Shown here piece by piece: positions 38,293 to 47,055 of a DNA stretch of 64,000 nucleotides. The DNA comes from Halovivax cerinus (GTDB taxonomy: Archaea; Halobacteriota; Halobacteria; Halobacteriales; Natrialbaceae): positions 1,736,001 through 1,800,000 of the forward strand of contig NZ_CP101824.1 in assembly GCF_024498195.1 (NCBI RefSeq), given 5' to 3'. Position 1 is the stretch's first letter, and every line of letters starts with the position of its first letter. A program made the translations under genes and the position numbers. The notes below the pieces were generated by a model. It was not told the DNA's origin. It did no database searches and worked only from the letters and a program-made list of their open reading frames with translations.

Positions 38293-40116
38293 TCACTCAC
38301 GTCTGTTCTCACGACTACCGGCACCGATCAGTCGTTCGATGAACGTCCGTTCGGAGGGGCGCTCGGCGAGGAGCATCGACCCCTCGACGTCGTCCAGGAT
38401 CGAGAGGTGCAACGAATCGGTGACGAGGCGGGAGAGCAACCCGCGCTCGCTGGCCCCGATGATGACCATCGCTCGATCGTGAGCCGCATCGCAGATCGCT
38501 CGTTCGATGTCACCGGACGCGTCGACGACGAGATTCGGCTCTTCGAGGTCGTAGTCGTCGGCCAGTTTGTGGAGGAATCGCTCGCCTGCCTCGCGTTCTG
38601 CCGGCCCGTCGACGACGTGTAGCAGGGTAACCTCGATGTCTGCGGTGGTCTGCAGTATTCCGGCGATCTCGGCGCCGAGATCCGCGTTCGGTCCGCCTGC
38701 CGTCGGGAGGAGGATCTCGTCGGGTTCGAGCCCACGATCTCTGACGATCAGGAAGTCGGTCGGCAACTGGTTGGTGAGTTCGTCGAGCGGCCGTTCGGCT
38801 CGTGCCGACGACCAGACCGTATCACGGCCCCAGCCCATGAGAACGAGGTCGGGACTCAGCCGGTTTGCCGTGTCGAACACGTCTTCGAAGGACCGGGGCG
38901 TGACGACGGTCGACGTCTGGAACTCGACGTCGTGGTGTTCACCCATCGGTTCGAAGGTCTCTAGTTGGCGCTCGGACGCGTCGACGATTCGGTCGTGCTG
39001 CTCGGGGTCGCCGTGGAAGGAACCTCGTTCGGGTGCCTGCACGAAGTGGACCACGTGGACGGCACCGGTCTTTCGTGACCCGGCGAGGGTACACGCCAGT
39101 TTGACCAGGTCCCGTTCGGTTCGGGGGTTCGAAATCGGGACGAGTACGCGGTAGGAATCCGTGTCCCTGACGATCTCTTCGATCGTGTCCACGACCGGGA
39201 CGTACGTCCGACCGGCGAGGCCACCGGCGAGCCACTCTCGCACCGAGAGCTTTCTCGCGTCCTCGAACCGACCGGATTCGAGGCGGTGCTCGCTCGTTTG
39301 ATAATAATTGACGACCGTGAGAAGTACGACGCCGCCGATGGTGTTCCCGAGCAACACCGGGAGTACGAAGTCGGTCATTCCCGGGATGAACGCGATCTGG
39401 TCGGTGACTAACATCGCGAAAATGACCTCCGTGAAGGAGACGACGACGTGGAAGAGATTCCCGAGGGGGATCGTCAGGAAGGCGATGTAGATGAGGACGA
39501 CGCGAGAGATCGTATCGCGGGCCGCGAAGTCGACCCAGACGAGGCCGGCGACGACGAGGCCGGCGAACGCACCCTTGAAGAACAGGTCCCACCGGGCGGT
39601 TGCGACCCCGTCTTGGGCGAACGTGACCGCTGCGTCGACCGCTGCCCCCTCGAAGACGCCGCCGTAGGCGAGTACGATGGCGCCGATCGCCCCGCCCGCG
39701 AAGTTACCGAGGAGGACGATCAGCCAGTGGCGAAGGAGCGAGGGGACGGATGCCAGCCGCTCCAGCGTCAGCAGGACCGGTGGAAGGGTGTTCTCCGTGT
39801 AGAGCTGGTAGCCGCCGATGATGATGTAGATGAATCCGAGCGGGTACAGCAGGACGCGTGCGATCCCGCCGTCGGCCTGTGGGTAGAGCGACGCGTAGAC
39901 GAGAAACGTAATCGAGATCGCGAGTCCGCCGGCTACGGCGCTGAAGAAGAGTTCGCGCGTTCCAGAGGTGATCTCGTGGTCCGCGTCGGCGATGATCCGC
40001 TGGAACAGTTCGTCGGAGGAGAACCGCTCGGGGACGACTTCCCCACTCGTCGGGACGTCTGTCTCCGAGCGCTCGCTGGATTCGCGCGTGTCCGCCGAGC
40101 CGTCGGACGCAGGCAT
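38293..40116 (-). CDS. Formate/nitrite-transporter-family channel fused to two UspA domains
   Basis: The protein is 607 aa. Residues ~35-300 form the FNT pore with six helices (GGLAISITFLVYASLYPQAD, LLGNFAGGAIGA, FFKGAFAGLVVAGLVW, IPLGNLFHVVVSFTEV, LLGNTIGGVVL). About 300 cytosolic residues follow: two UspA-like Rossmann domains (YRVLVPISNPRTERDLV and DEILLPTAGGPNADLG, each ending with an ATP-binding-like loop such as VIIGASERG). FNT proteins pass small anions (formate, nitrite, hydrosulfide). The fused UspA pair probably senses nucleotide or stress state. The reading frame ends with short basic SRENRRE. Confidence 0.88.
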   Translation of the reverse strand: MPASDGSADTRESSERSETDVPTSGEVVPERFSSDELFQRIIADADHEITSGTRELFFSAVAGGLAISITFLVYASLYPQADGGIARVLLYPLGFIYIIIGGYQLYTENTLPPVLLTLERLASVPSLLRHWLIVLLGNFAGGAIGAIVLAYGGVFEGAAVDAAVTFAQDGVATARWDLFFKGAFAGLVVAGLVWVDFAARDTISRVVLIYIAFLTIPLGNLFHVVVSFTEVIFAMLVTDQIAFIPGMTDFVLPVLLGNTIGGVVLLTVVNYYQTSEHRLESGRFEDARKLSVREWLAGGLAGRTYVPVVDTIEEIVRDTDSYRVLVPISNPRTERDLVKLACTLAGSRKTGAVHVVHFVQAPERGSFHGDPEQHDRIVDASERQLETFEPMGEHHDVEFQTSTVVTPRSFEDVFDTANRLSPDLVLMGWGRDTVWSSARAERPLDELTNQLPTDFLIVRDRGLEPDEILLPTAGGPNADLGAEIAGILQTTADIEVTLLHVVDGPAEREAGERFLHKLADDYDLEEPNLVVDASGDIERAICDAAHDRAMVIIGASERGLLSRLVTDSLHLSILDDVEGSMLLAERPSERTFIERLIGAGSRENRRE

Positions 40117-40260
40117 TGGCGACCCTTTCGTACCGTGTCCTAAAACCGTTTAGTCTTCGAACCGGTGTGCCACGTACCGCCGGCGACGACGGCCCGTCCT
40201 ATCGGGTCGCCGACCGATACTGGACGCGAGCGCCGGATCGCGGACGACGGGTGGTCCGGC

Positions 40261-40839
40261 CTAGCGACGCGACGAATCGGGACTCGATTCGGCGTCACCG
40301 TCGTATCGATCGTCGCTCCGCCGGGGCTCGACGTCGATCGTGTCCGCGTACGCCTCTAGATCAGCGTTCGTTCGACGCTGTGATTCGTCGTACGACGCGC
40401 CCAGCGCCACGATGAACCCGACGATCGACGTAACGACAGCGATCGAGCCGATAGCCACGACACCGCCCGCGAAGACCGCTCCGGAGAGGACTTGCGCCGA
40501 AGTCAGCAGCGAGATGGCGGTGACGGCGGCGACGAGGGCGAGGATGCGACCGAATCGGTACATCCGCCGGTTCGCCCGCTCTGCCCCGTCGACGTCGATC
40601 AGTTCGTTCAGGACGCCGTCGTAGTCGGTGGTCGACGCCGACCCCAGCGAGTGTATCGATTGTGAGACCCAGAGGCCGGCGGTGAAGCCGAGCAGTGCGA
40701 CGAACGCGGCGGCGCCGAACTGGCCGTCGACGAGCAATCCGAGCAACACTGCGTTGGCGAAGGCGATGACCATGAGTCCGTGGACCAGCAGTGATCGGTT
40801 GCCGAAATCCTCGAGAACGGACACGTGAGCGAGCTTCAT
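40261..40839 (-). CDS. Four-helix membrane protein of unknown function
   Basis: The protein is 192 aa. Hydrophobic segments lie at about residues 18-36, 42-62, 100-118 and 122-146. A hydrophilic loop (SASTTDYDGVLNELIDVDGAERANRR) separates the two pairs, and the C-terminal 45 residues are acidic and probably cytosolic. I do not recognise the family. It follows the FNT gene on the same strand after about 145 bases and may or may not be cotranscribed. Confidence 0.75.
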   Translation of the reverse strand: MKLAHVSVLEDFGNRSLLVHGLMVIAFANAVLLGLLVDGQFGAAAFVALLGFTAGLWVSQSIHSLGSASTTDYDGVLNELIDVDGAERANRRMYRFGRILALVAAVTAISLLTSAQVLSGAVFAGGVVAIGSIAVVTSIVGFIVALGASYDESQRRTNADLEAYADTIDVEPRRSDDRYDGDAESSPDSSRR

Positions 40840-41404
40840 GGGACGCGTTCACGTTTTCGGGCAATACAACTGTCCCAGGCCTGTGCCACTCCGTGATGCG
40901 GCCCCGTCGATCGATCGGGTCTGGTGGGGTTCTACTGTAGCTCCGCGTGCCAATTCTCACACCACTCGCACGCGTCCCACGTGGGTTCCGACGGTGGTTC
41001 GAGCGAACGTGGTGGTCGGCCATGGGAACCGTCGGGCGAGTCACCACTCAGATGCGATATCGTCGTGCGTCGTCTGCGATACGATATCGCCGGACGTTCG
41101 TCACCCTGATCCGCTGCCGTCTGGCGTGTCCATCACTTGACTGTGCCGCGGGACTGCCGACCGAATCCGTGCGTCGGAACTCGGATTCACTCCGTCGACC
41201 GTCCGGCGTCTGTCGGGATCGGTCCGTTCTCGGCGGAGCACCGGTGGACGCTCGCACAGCGCCGCGCCACGGGATCGGACGATGCGTCGAGTACAGCGAC
41301 CATCGGCACCGTGGACCGTCACGGTACGGACACGGTCTCGCGGTCGTGACGTCGTCGAACACCCGAACAGATGTATTTCCGTCTCGCCTGCGTACGTCCA
41401 TGCC
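40840..41404. other. 565-base gap with a 10-bp inverted repeat (41054-41090)
   Basis: No supported gene. GCGATATCGT at 41054-41063 pairs perfectly with ACGATATCGC at 41081-41090 around a 17-base loop. A short plus-strand reading frame near 40924-41109 is rich in Cys and His (YCSSACQFSHHSHASH) and might be a small zinc-binding protein or a remnant, but nothing else supports it. Confidence 0.5.
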
Positions 41405-42814
41405 ATGGTTTCATCGACCCGCCGACGGTTCCTGGAGGGTGCGACCGTCGGCACGTCGGCCGGTCTCGTCGGTTGCCTGGGATGGTCGGCTCCGGGCCCG
41501 GCGGCAGGTGACGCGACGACTTCTCACCTCCCGGCGTCGGTCGGCCTTCGGACGGTCGTCTCCGGTCTGGACGCGCCGATCGCCGTCTCGTTTCTCCCTG
41601 ATTCGGACCGACGGTACGTCGCAGAGCGCGACGGTCGAGTGCTCCTCCACGGACCGGAGGGGGTCAGGGACGATCCCGTCCTCGACCTCCGCGAGACGAC
41701 CGATACCGATGGAGAGAAAGGGGTACTCGGCCTCGCGTTGGCTCCCTCGTTCGCGGAGTCGCGACGGTTGTTCGTCCGCTACAGCGGTCCGCTACGGGAC
41801 GGGATGCCCGACGACTACAGCCACACGTTCGTCCTGTCGGAGTTCCCGGTGACCGACGACGGGACGCGGGCGCGTCGCGACGAGGAGCGGCGTCTTCTGG
41901 AGATTCCTGAACCGCGCGACCTCCACAACGGGGGTGACATCGCGTTCGGTCCGGACGGCTATCTCTACGTCACCGTCGGGGATAGCGGTGCGTCCACCGA
42001 TGCGAGCTGGCACGACCGACGCGGAGGCGCCCCTGGACAGGCGGTTACGGACGACCTGCTCGGGAGCGTCCTTCGCATCGACGTAGACGGGGCGACGGCC
42101 GGCGATGTCTCGTCTGACGCCGGAGGTGGATCGGGCGCAGACGGAGCCAGCGACTTCGACGGAAGGGGTGACCGTCACGGTGGAGGCGACCACGCTGATC
42201 GGTCGCATGGCCACCGCAGCGGGGACTACGCCATTCCGGAGGACAACCCGCTCGTCGGTCGGGAGGGGTTCGACGAACACTACGCCTGGGGCTTTCGGAA
42301 TCCGTGGCGCCTCTCGTTCGACGGCGAGGACCTGTACGTCGCCGACGTCGGCCAGGCGAGCTACGAGGAGGTCAACCTCGTCGAGAAGGGTGGCAACTAC
42401 GGCTGGAACGTGACGGAAGGAACGCACTGTTTCAAGGCGGACGACTACCCGGACGCGACGCCCGAGCGCGTTCGCGGCGGTGAACCCCTCCTCGACCCGA
42501 TCATCGAGTACCCACACGAAGGCGGGCCGGTGAGCGGCGTCGCGGTCGTGGGCGGCTACGTCTATCGCGGATCCACGATTCCGGAACTGGACGGACACTT
42601 CGTCTTCGGCGATTTCATCCCGAAGGGTCGGGTATTCGTCGCCACTCGCCCGGAGGACGGCGAGGGCCTCTGGGAGACCACTGCGATCGACCTCGCGACG
42701 CCGGAGAAACTGACGCGAGCCCTCTCGTTCGGCCGTGACGGGGAGGGCGCGGTGTACGTCCTCGGTACCGGTTCCGAGGGCGGCGGCCTCTTTCGTCTGG
42801 AGCCAGACGAGTAA
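41405..42814 (+). CDS. Glucose/sorbosone-type sugar dehydrogenase, Tat lipoprotein
   Basis: The protein is 469 aa from the ATG at 41405. RRRFLEGATVGTSAGLVGC supplies a Tat motif (R6-R8) and lipobox (C24), so it acts outside the cell. The body is a six-bladed propeller of the soluble-aldose-dehydrogenase group: GLDAPIAVSFLPD, GLALAPSFAESRRLFVRYS, RDLHNGGDIAFGPDGYLYV and WGFRNPWRLSFD, which carry the Ca and PQQ-site residues. An extra ~45-residue loop rich in Gly, Asp and His (42120-42230) interrupts the fold between SSDAGGGSG and DYAIPEDN. Substrate not predictable. Confidence 0.85.
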   Translation: MVSSTRRRFLEGATVGTSAGLVGCLGWSAPGPAAGDATTSHLPASVGLRTVVSGLDAPIAVSFLPDSDRRYVAERDGRVLLHGPEGVRDDPVLDLRETTDTDGEKGVLGLALAPSFAESRRLFVRYSGPLRDGMPDDYSHTFVLSEFPVTDDGTRARRDEERRLLEIPEPRDLHNGGDIAFGPDGYLYVTVGDSGASTDASWHDRRGGAPGQAVTDDLLGSVLRIDVDGATAGDVSSDAGGGSGADGASDFDGRGDRHGGGDHADRSHGHRSGDYAIPEDNPLVGREGFDEHYAWGFRNPWRLSFDGEDLYVADVGQASYEEVNLVEKGGNYGWNVTEGTHCFKADDYPDATPERVRGGEPLLDPIIEYPHEGGPVSGVAVVGGYVYRGSTIPELDGHFVFGDFIPKGRVFVATRPEDGEGLWETTAIDLATPEKLTRALSFGRDGEGAVYVLGTGSEGGGLFRLEPDE

Positions 42815-42819
42815 TCTCG

Positions 42820-43493
42820 GTCCCGACGGCCGCTCCTGGTAGTTCCGGACGACGTAGATGAGTGCCCCCGGAATCGAGAGCAGGGCGACCACCCAGAACA
42901 GCGTCACGCGGTGGCCGAAAACGGTGTATAACTCGTTCAGTGATCCCGTTTCCAGCCCGTACGTGGTGAGCACGACGCCTCCCGCGCCGACGCCGGGCAC
43001 GCCGCCGAGGGCGCGCTTTAGGTGCTGGAGTCGCGTCTCACCGAGACCCAGCACGCTACCGATCGTCGACGAAAAACGGGTAGCGAGGCCGCCAGCGTGA
43101 TAGCGACGGCACGCCACTCCCCACGGTGGCGACGACCGGCGCGGCGACCGGGATCGCCGGGAGCGCGATACTCAGCCCGACGATACCGACGCCCATCAGG
43201 AGGCTATGCCGGAGCGTGCGGGCGACGACGAGCAGCAATCGCGTCAGCGCGAACCCGAGGACGACGATTCCGGCTTCCAGTACCGATACCTCGATTGGTC
43301 CAGCACCGATTCTGATGCCGAGGGTCTCCGTGAACATGCCGGCGACGAGAACGCTCAACCCCGTCGTGACGAGGTACGTACCGCACTTTCCCTTGGGACG
43401 GCGCCGTCGTCCGATCACGGCGCCCAGCCCGATACCGAGGCGTGACGGCACTGGGAAAACGGTATCGAGCGGGCGACGTCCCTGAACGGGCAC
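42820..43493 (-). pseudogene. Multi-helix membrane protein remnant, probably frameshifted and truncated
   Basis: From ATG 43493 a frame of 145 aa gives three good membrane helices (GTYLVTTGLSVLVAGMF, VSVLEAGIVVLGFALTRLLL, LLMGVGIVGLSIALPAI) and stops at 43056. The adjacent frame (43117 leftward) continues with hydrophobic GGVVLTTYGL and HRVTLFWVVALLSIPGALIY, then runs antisense into the sugar dehydrogenase gene without a natural stop. One frameshift near 43100 would join them. The family is uncertain. The end looks transporter-like. Confidence 0.45.
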
Positions 43494-43924
43494 CGACAGC
43501 GGGTCACCGGATCGGCGAACACCGGTCGGCCCGTTCGGGCCTCGACGATCGAAGCCGATCGAACGCGATCGGAACCCGGGCCGTATTCCGTGGTGAATCC
43601 CTGTCCAGTGCTTTTCGTTTCACGCCCCGTATTCGAGCGGCGTTGAATCGATCGACGCGGACTATTCCACCCTCGAAATCACTTCTGAACGCCTCGAAAT
43701 CGGTTCTGAACGTCGGCGTCGCTCGTGATCGGCCTCTCTGGGTGCTCGAGACGTCTGCCCATGCACCTGCGCCAGCGCTAATTATTGAAATTCAGGATAC
43801 AAAAAGATTAATTGAGGATAGAATACACCGTACTAATTGTGATACACGTGAGCGACTCAGCGCGACGACGGGGATACTGCACTGCGGTCGAGAGTGGAAT
43901 CGACGCCGCCCGGGGGTGGGCGTG
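43494..43924. other. Upstream region of the multicopper oxidase
   Basis: About 430 bases without a supported gene. The stretch 43780-43850 is distinctly A/T-rich and contains several TATA-like words. It may hold a promoter giving a 75-140-base leader for the oxidase gene. Nothing else recognisable was seen. Confidence 0.4.
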
Positions 43925-45673
43925 ATGGGACGATTTTCCAGGCGCCAGTTGCTGCAGCTCGGTGCCGGCGCGTCCATCGCCGGTGCCGTCCCGTCCGCTG
44001 CGCTCGGTCGGGGCCCTGACGATGGATCCGTTCAGGATCACGAGGGGCCGGAACTGGACAAGTGGGTCCAGCCGATGCCGCGGCTGGATATTCGTGAACC
44101 CGACGGCTGGCTGAACGGTGCTCCCTATCACGAGGTCACACAGCAGCAGTTCACGACGTCCCTTCACCCCGATCTGCCGGAGACGACGCTGTGGGGATAC
44201 GACGGCCAGTTCCCCGGTCCCATCATCGCCGGCCGCCGCGGCCGCCCGCTCGCGTTCGAGATGGACAACAGCGAGTTGCCCGACGAGCACCTCTTCACGA
44301 TCGACGAGCGGATCAAGGGGACGACGACCGAGAACTACCCGACGCACGACGGTCCCGTCCCGTCGGTCAGAAACTCGGTCCACTTCCACGGACTAAACGT
44401 CCCGTCGTCGGACGACGGGCAGGCCGACATGTGGATCTCGCCCGACGGCGTGACCGGGCCCCGTCGTACCACGGACGTCCAGGTCATGCCGAACGAACAA
44501 CCGCGTCTGACGACGACGTATCACGATCACACTCGCGGCATCTCGCGGCTCAACAACTACGCGGGGCTCGTCGGGCCGTACTACATCCGCGAGCGAAACG
44601 ACGCCGAACGCCAGCTCCCACAGGGCGAGTACGACGTCACCCTCGTTCTCGTCGATCGCTCGTTCAACGAGGACGGCTCACTCTACTACCCCAACGAGTT
44701 CGTCGCGATGCACGGCGGCGAGAAGGCGCTCGTCAACGGGGCCGTCTGGCCGTACATGGAGGTCGAACCGCGCCGGTACCGGTTCCGACTCCTCAACCCG
44801 TCGAACGGCCGCACCTGGGGGTTGCGCCTGCGAAACGACACCGAGGGCGAGAGCGAACTCCCCGAGATGAAACAGTACTCGGCCGGCCACGGCTACCTCG
44901 AGGACGTCGTGGGAATCGGACCGTACGGCGACGTCGGTACCCTGCTCGTCTCCCCGTTCGAACGCGCCGAGTTCGTCGTCGACTTCTCGGACTTCGCCGG
45001 CCAGACGTTCACGGTCACCAACCACGCCCTCTTCCCGTACCCACACGGCGAACACCACAACCCGAGTTCCGAGGGTAGCCGGACGCCGAATCGCGACCCC
45101 GGTACCGAGAGCCCGGCGCCGGATCTCGACGAAGTCATGCAGTTCCGCGTCACCGAGGAGTCCGTCTCCGACCCGTCCACCCCGACGGAGGAGATCGACT
45201 TCCCGACCACGCCGCGGCCGGACCCGGAGGAGACGGTTACCGAACGCGAGGTGACGATGCAGATGGAGATGATAGACGACGGGACCATGGTCCACCGACT
45301 CAACGGTCGCGCCACCTTCGATCCGATCGAGTTCGAACCCGAACTCGACACCACCGAGACGTGGATCATCAAGAACGACTCGCTGATGTCGCACCCGCTG
45401 CACCTGCACCTGGTCCGATTCTGGGTCGAAGGCAAGAAGGACCTCGGCAGACCCGAGTACAACGACCCGCGACCGGCCGAACGTAGCGAGAAGGACACCG
45501 TGATGATACTGCCGGGCAAGGAGTACAAACTCACCGTCGACTTCGGCGACTATCCGGGTATCTTCCCGTTCCACTGCCACAACTTGGAACACGAGGACCA
45601 CGAGATGATGCGCCCGATGGAGGTCGTCGAGACCGAGGCGTCACTGCACGAGGACGAGTCGGCCGAGGAGTGA
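43925..45673 (+). CDS. Multicopper oxidase (CotA/bilirubin-oxidase-like), Tat-exported
   Basis: The protein is 582 aa from the ATG at 43925 (GTG one codon earlier also possible). RFSRRQLLQLGAGASIAGAV is a Tat signal. Copper-binding motifs are all present: HFHGLN and YHDH in domain 1, HPLHLHLVRF and FPFHCHNLEHEDHEMM in domain 3. The latter contains the T1 Cys-His and the axial Met position. It couples oxidation of phenols or metals to reduction of O2 to water outside the cell. Domain 2 has a Pro/Glu-rich insertion near residue 400. It stands alone. Confidence 0.93.
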   Translation: MGRFSRRQLLQLGAGASIAGAVPSAALGRGPDDGSVQDHEGPELDKWVQPMPRLDIREPDGWLNGAPYHEVTQQQFTTSLHPDLPETTLWGYDGQFPGPIIAGRRGRPLAFEMDNSELPDEHLFTIDERIKGTTTENYPTHDGPVPSVRNSVHFHGLNVPSSDDGQADMWISPDGVTGPRRTTDVQVMPNEQPRLTTTYHDHTRGISRLNNYAGLVGPYYIRERNDAERQLPQGEYDVTLVLVDRSFNEDGSLYYPNEFVAMHGGEKALVNGAVWPYMEVEPRRYRFRLLNPSNGRTWGLRLRNDTEGESELPEMKQYSAGHGYLEDVVGIGPYGDVGTLLVSPFERAEFVVDFSDFAGQTFTVTNHALFPYPHGEHHNPSSEGSRTPNRDPGTESPAPDLDEVMQFRVTEESVSDPSTPTEEIDFPTTPRPDPEETVTEREVTMQMEMIDDGTMVHRLNGRATFDPIEFEPELDTTETWIIKNDSLMSHPLHLHLVRFWVEGKKDLGRPEYNDPRPAERSEKDTVMILPGKEYKLTVDFGDYPGIFPFHCHNLEHEDHEMMRPMEVVETEASLHEDESAEE

Positions 45674-45813
45674 GCGACACGTCGCGTGACCGCAGCAACG
45701 CACTCGACCGATCCGTAGACGTCACGGCCACCGAGATCGAGACCTTCACCGTCAGGGAACCGTCCGTCGAGGATGTCTTCGTCAAACACACCGAAGCCCA
45801 GAAGCGGTGCGCT
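45670..45813 (+). pseudogene. C-terminal tail of an ABC transporter ATPase (remnant)
   Basis: A GTG overlapping the oxidase stop (GTGA) opens a frame whose residues 17-38 read VDVTATEIETFTVREPSVED, then VFVKHTEA. The phrase V-x-E-P-S-L/V-E-D-V-F is the standard end of ABC ATPase subunits of drug/Na+ exporters. No Walker A, signature or Walker B part exists upstream, and the frame continues into unrelated sequence to 45981. Best read as a leftover of a deleted transporter gene. Confidence 0.5.
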
Positions 45814-46099
45814 CGATTCATCCACTCCGTGGGGTCTTTCGACGAATCGAATCGCATCCACAGTGATCGTTCGCTCACCGTCGATGCAATTCTCTGGAGT
45901 GGTCTGGTCGACAGCTCAACTGGTTCGACACCACTCGTCGTCGAGGATCGTTCGTTTCGACGGTGCTTTGAACGATACTAACCGAGCCAGCCCTAATTCA
46001 TACGTATACTGATCATCGTCGTACAGACGATGCTGCTAGAACGTGACGACAGTGTGGACGGTGAAAGCGTAGGGCGAGATACGGTGTTCTGTACGTAGT

Positions 46100-46582
46100 A
46101 TGTCTTCAGGAAAGTCAAAGGGCGTAGACGAGATTTTCTGTCGGTCCTGTGGAGAACCTATCAAGAAGCGAGCGGAACTGTGCCCCCACTGTGGCGTTCG
46201 AAACGAGCACGGAGGTGGCTCGTCTCCGCGTGGGGCAGTATCGAGTCCACCGTCGACACCTCACGACCCATCGCAGTACGAGACGACCGTCTCTGAAACG
46301 TGGTGGTACGGAGTGGCTGGTGGAACTGCGTTGTGGGTATTCGTTTTTATTTTGGCCGCCGCGGTGGGTGATAGTCTGGGCGCGTTCGGTGGATTCTTGA
46401 TCTTCGTCGCCTGGATAGGGTTACCAGCCGCCGCATACTTCGATATGCAATATATACGTGCGAACGGGAAGTGGAATCCAAATACCGTTCTCTGGATCAT
46501 CCTGCTCGCACTGTGGTTGGTTAACATCGTTGCCGGCGCAGTGTACCTCTACCGCCGACACGAGGTGCTTGGCCAACCGTAG
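46100..46582 (+). CDS. Zinc-ribbon membrane protein
   Basis: The protein is 160 aa. Residues 14-34 form a rubredoxin-like zinc ribbon (FCRSCGEPIKKRAELCPHCG). After a Ser/Pro linker come three hydrophobic segments (about 70-90, 92-112 and 128-150). Small zinc-ribbon plus membrane proteins are common in archaea and mostly uncharacterised. The ATG is preceded by a reasonable upstream A/T-rich element. It is the last chromosomal-looking gene before the mobile island. Confidence 0.8.
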   Translation: MSSGKSKGVDEIFCRSCGEPIKKRAELCPHCGVRNEHGGGSSPRGAVSSPPSTPHDPSQYETTVSETWWYGVAGGTALWVFVFILAAAVGDSLGAFGGFLIFVAWIGLPAAAYFDMQYIRANGKWNPNTVLWIILLALWLVNIVAGAVYLYRRHEVLGQP

Positions 46583-47055
46583 ACGAGTCTCTATAGCGTC
46601 GGGGGGTACCTCCTTCGGTGGCACGACTGTTCCGTACGCCACAACGGAGACACATCGGTCAGCACTCGTGGGTCCGGCAACGAGCGGTACGCCGTATTGG
46701 GTTTATATTCCACACACACACACACACTTCATCTATCGCTCGTTGTAGAACACGGACCTGACGGGGTGTCCGCCGACCAGTTGTCTTCGCACGCAGTGAA
46801 TTCTAATCGCGGGGGCCGTACCCGCTCGCGGTACTCTCCCGACCGGTAGAGATGGGGCTTCCCGGATGTGAACCACGCCGAGACGTTCCTGCTCGGCCTT
46901 CGGCCTGCGCGGGCTGCGACTCGTCTACTTCAAATCCGATCGAGAGCATGTTTGTGACGAACGGCTCGCTCCGCTCGCCGTTTTGTTCGTCACAAACATG
47001 CCGCCTCCCGGATATATACCAAGAGTTCAAATGCCTACCGATTCTAAATTAGAGT
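46583..47055. repeat. Gap at the left edge of the island: (CA)8 tract and 17-bp inverted repeat
   Basis: No gene in ~470 bases. A (CA)8 tract lies at 46711-46726. GCATGTTTGTGACGAAC at 46946-46962 pairs perfectly with 46985-47001 around a 22-base loop that contains a second CGGC/GCCG-type stem, 55 bases upstream of the integrase ATG. The sequence at 46864-46882 read on the minus strand (GGTTCACATCCGGGAAGCCCC) recalls a tRNA T-arm but does not fold as one. Confidence 0.6.

Noticed and set aside
46864-46882. tRNA 3' end as an integrase attachment site
   Set aside because: The T-arm-like word does not pair into a T stem and no acceptor or anticodon stem can be built around it.
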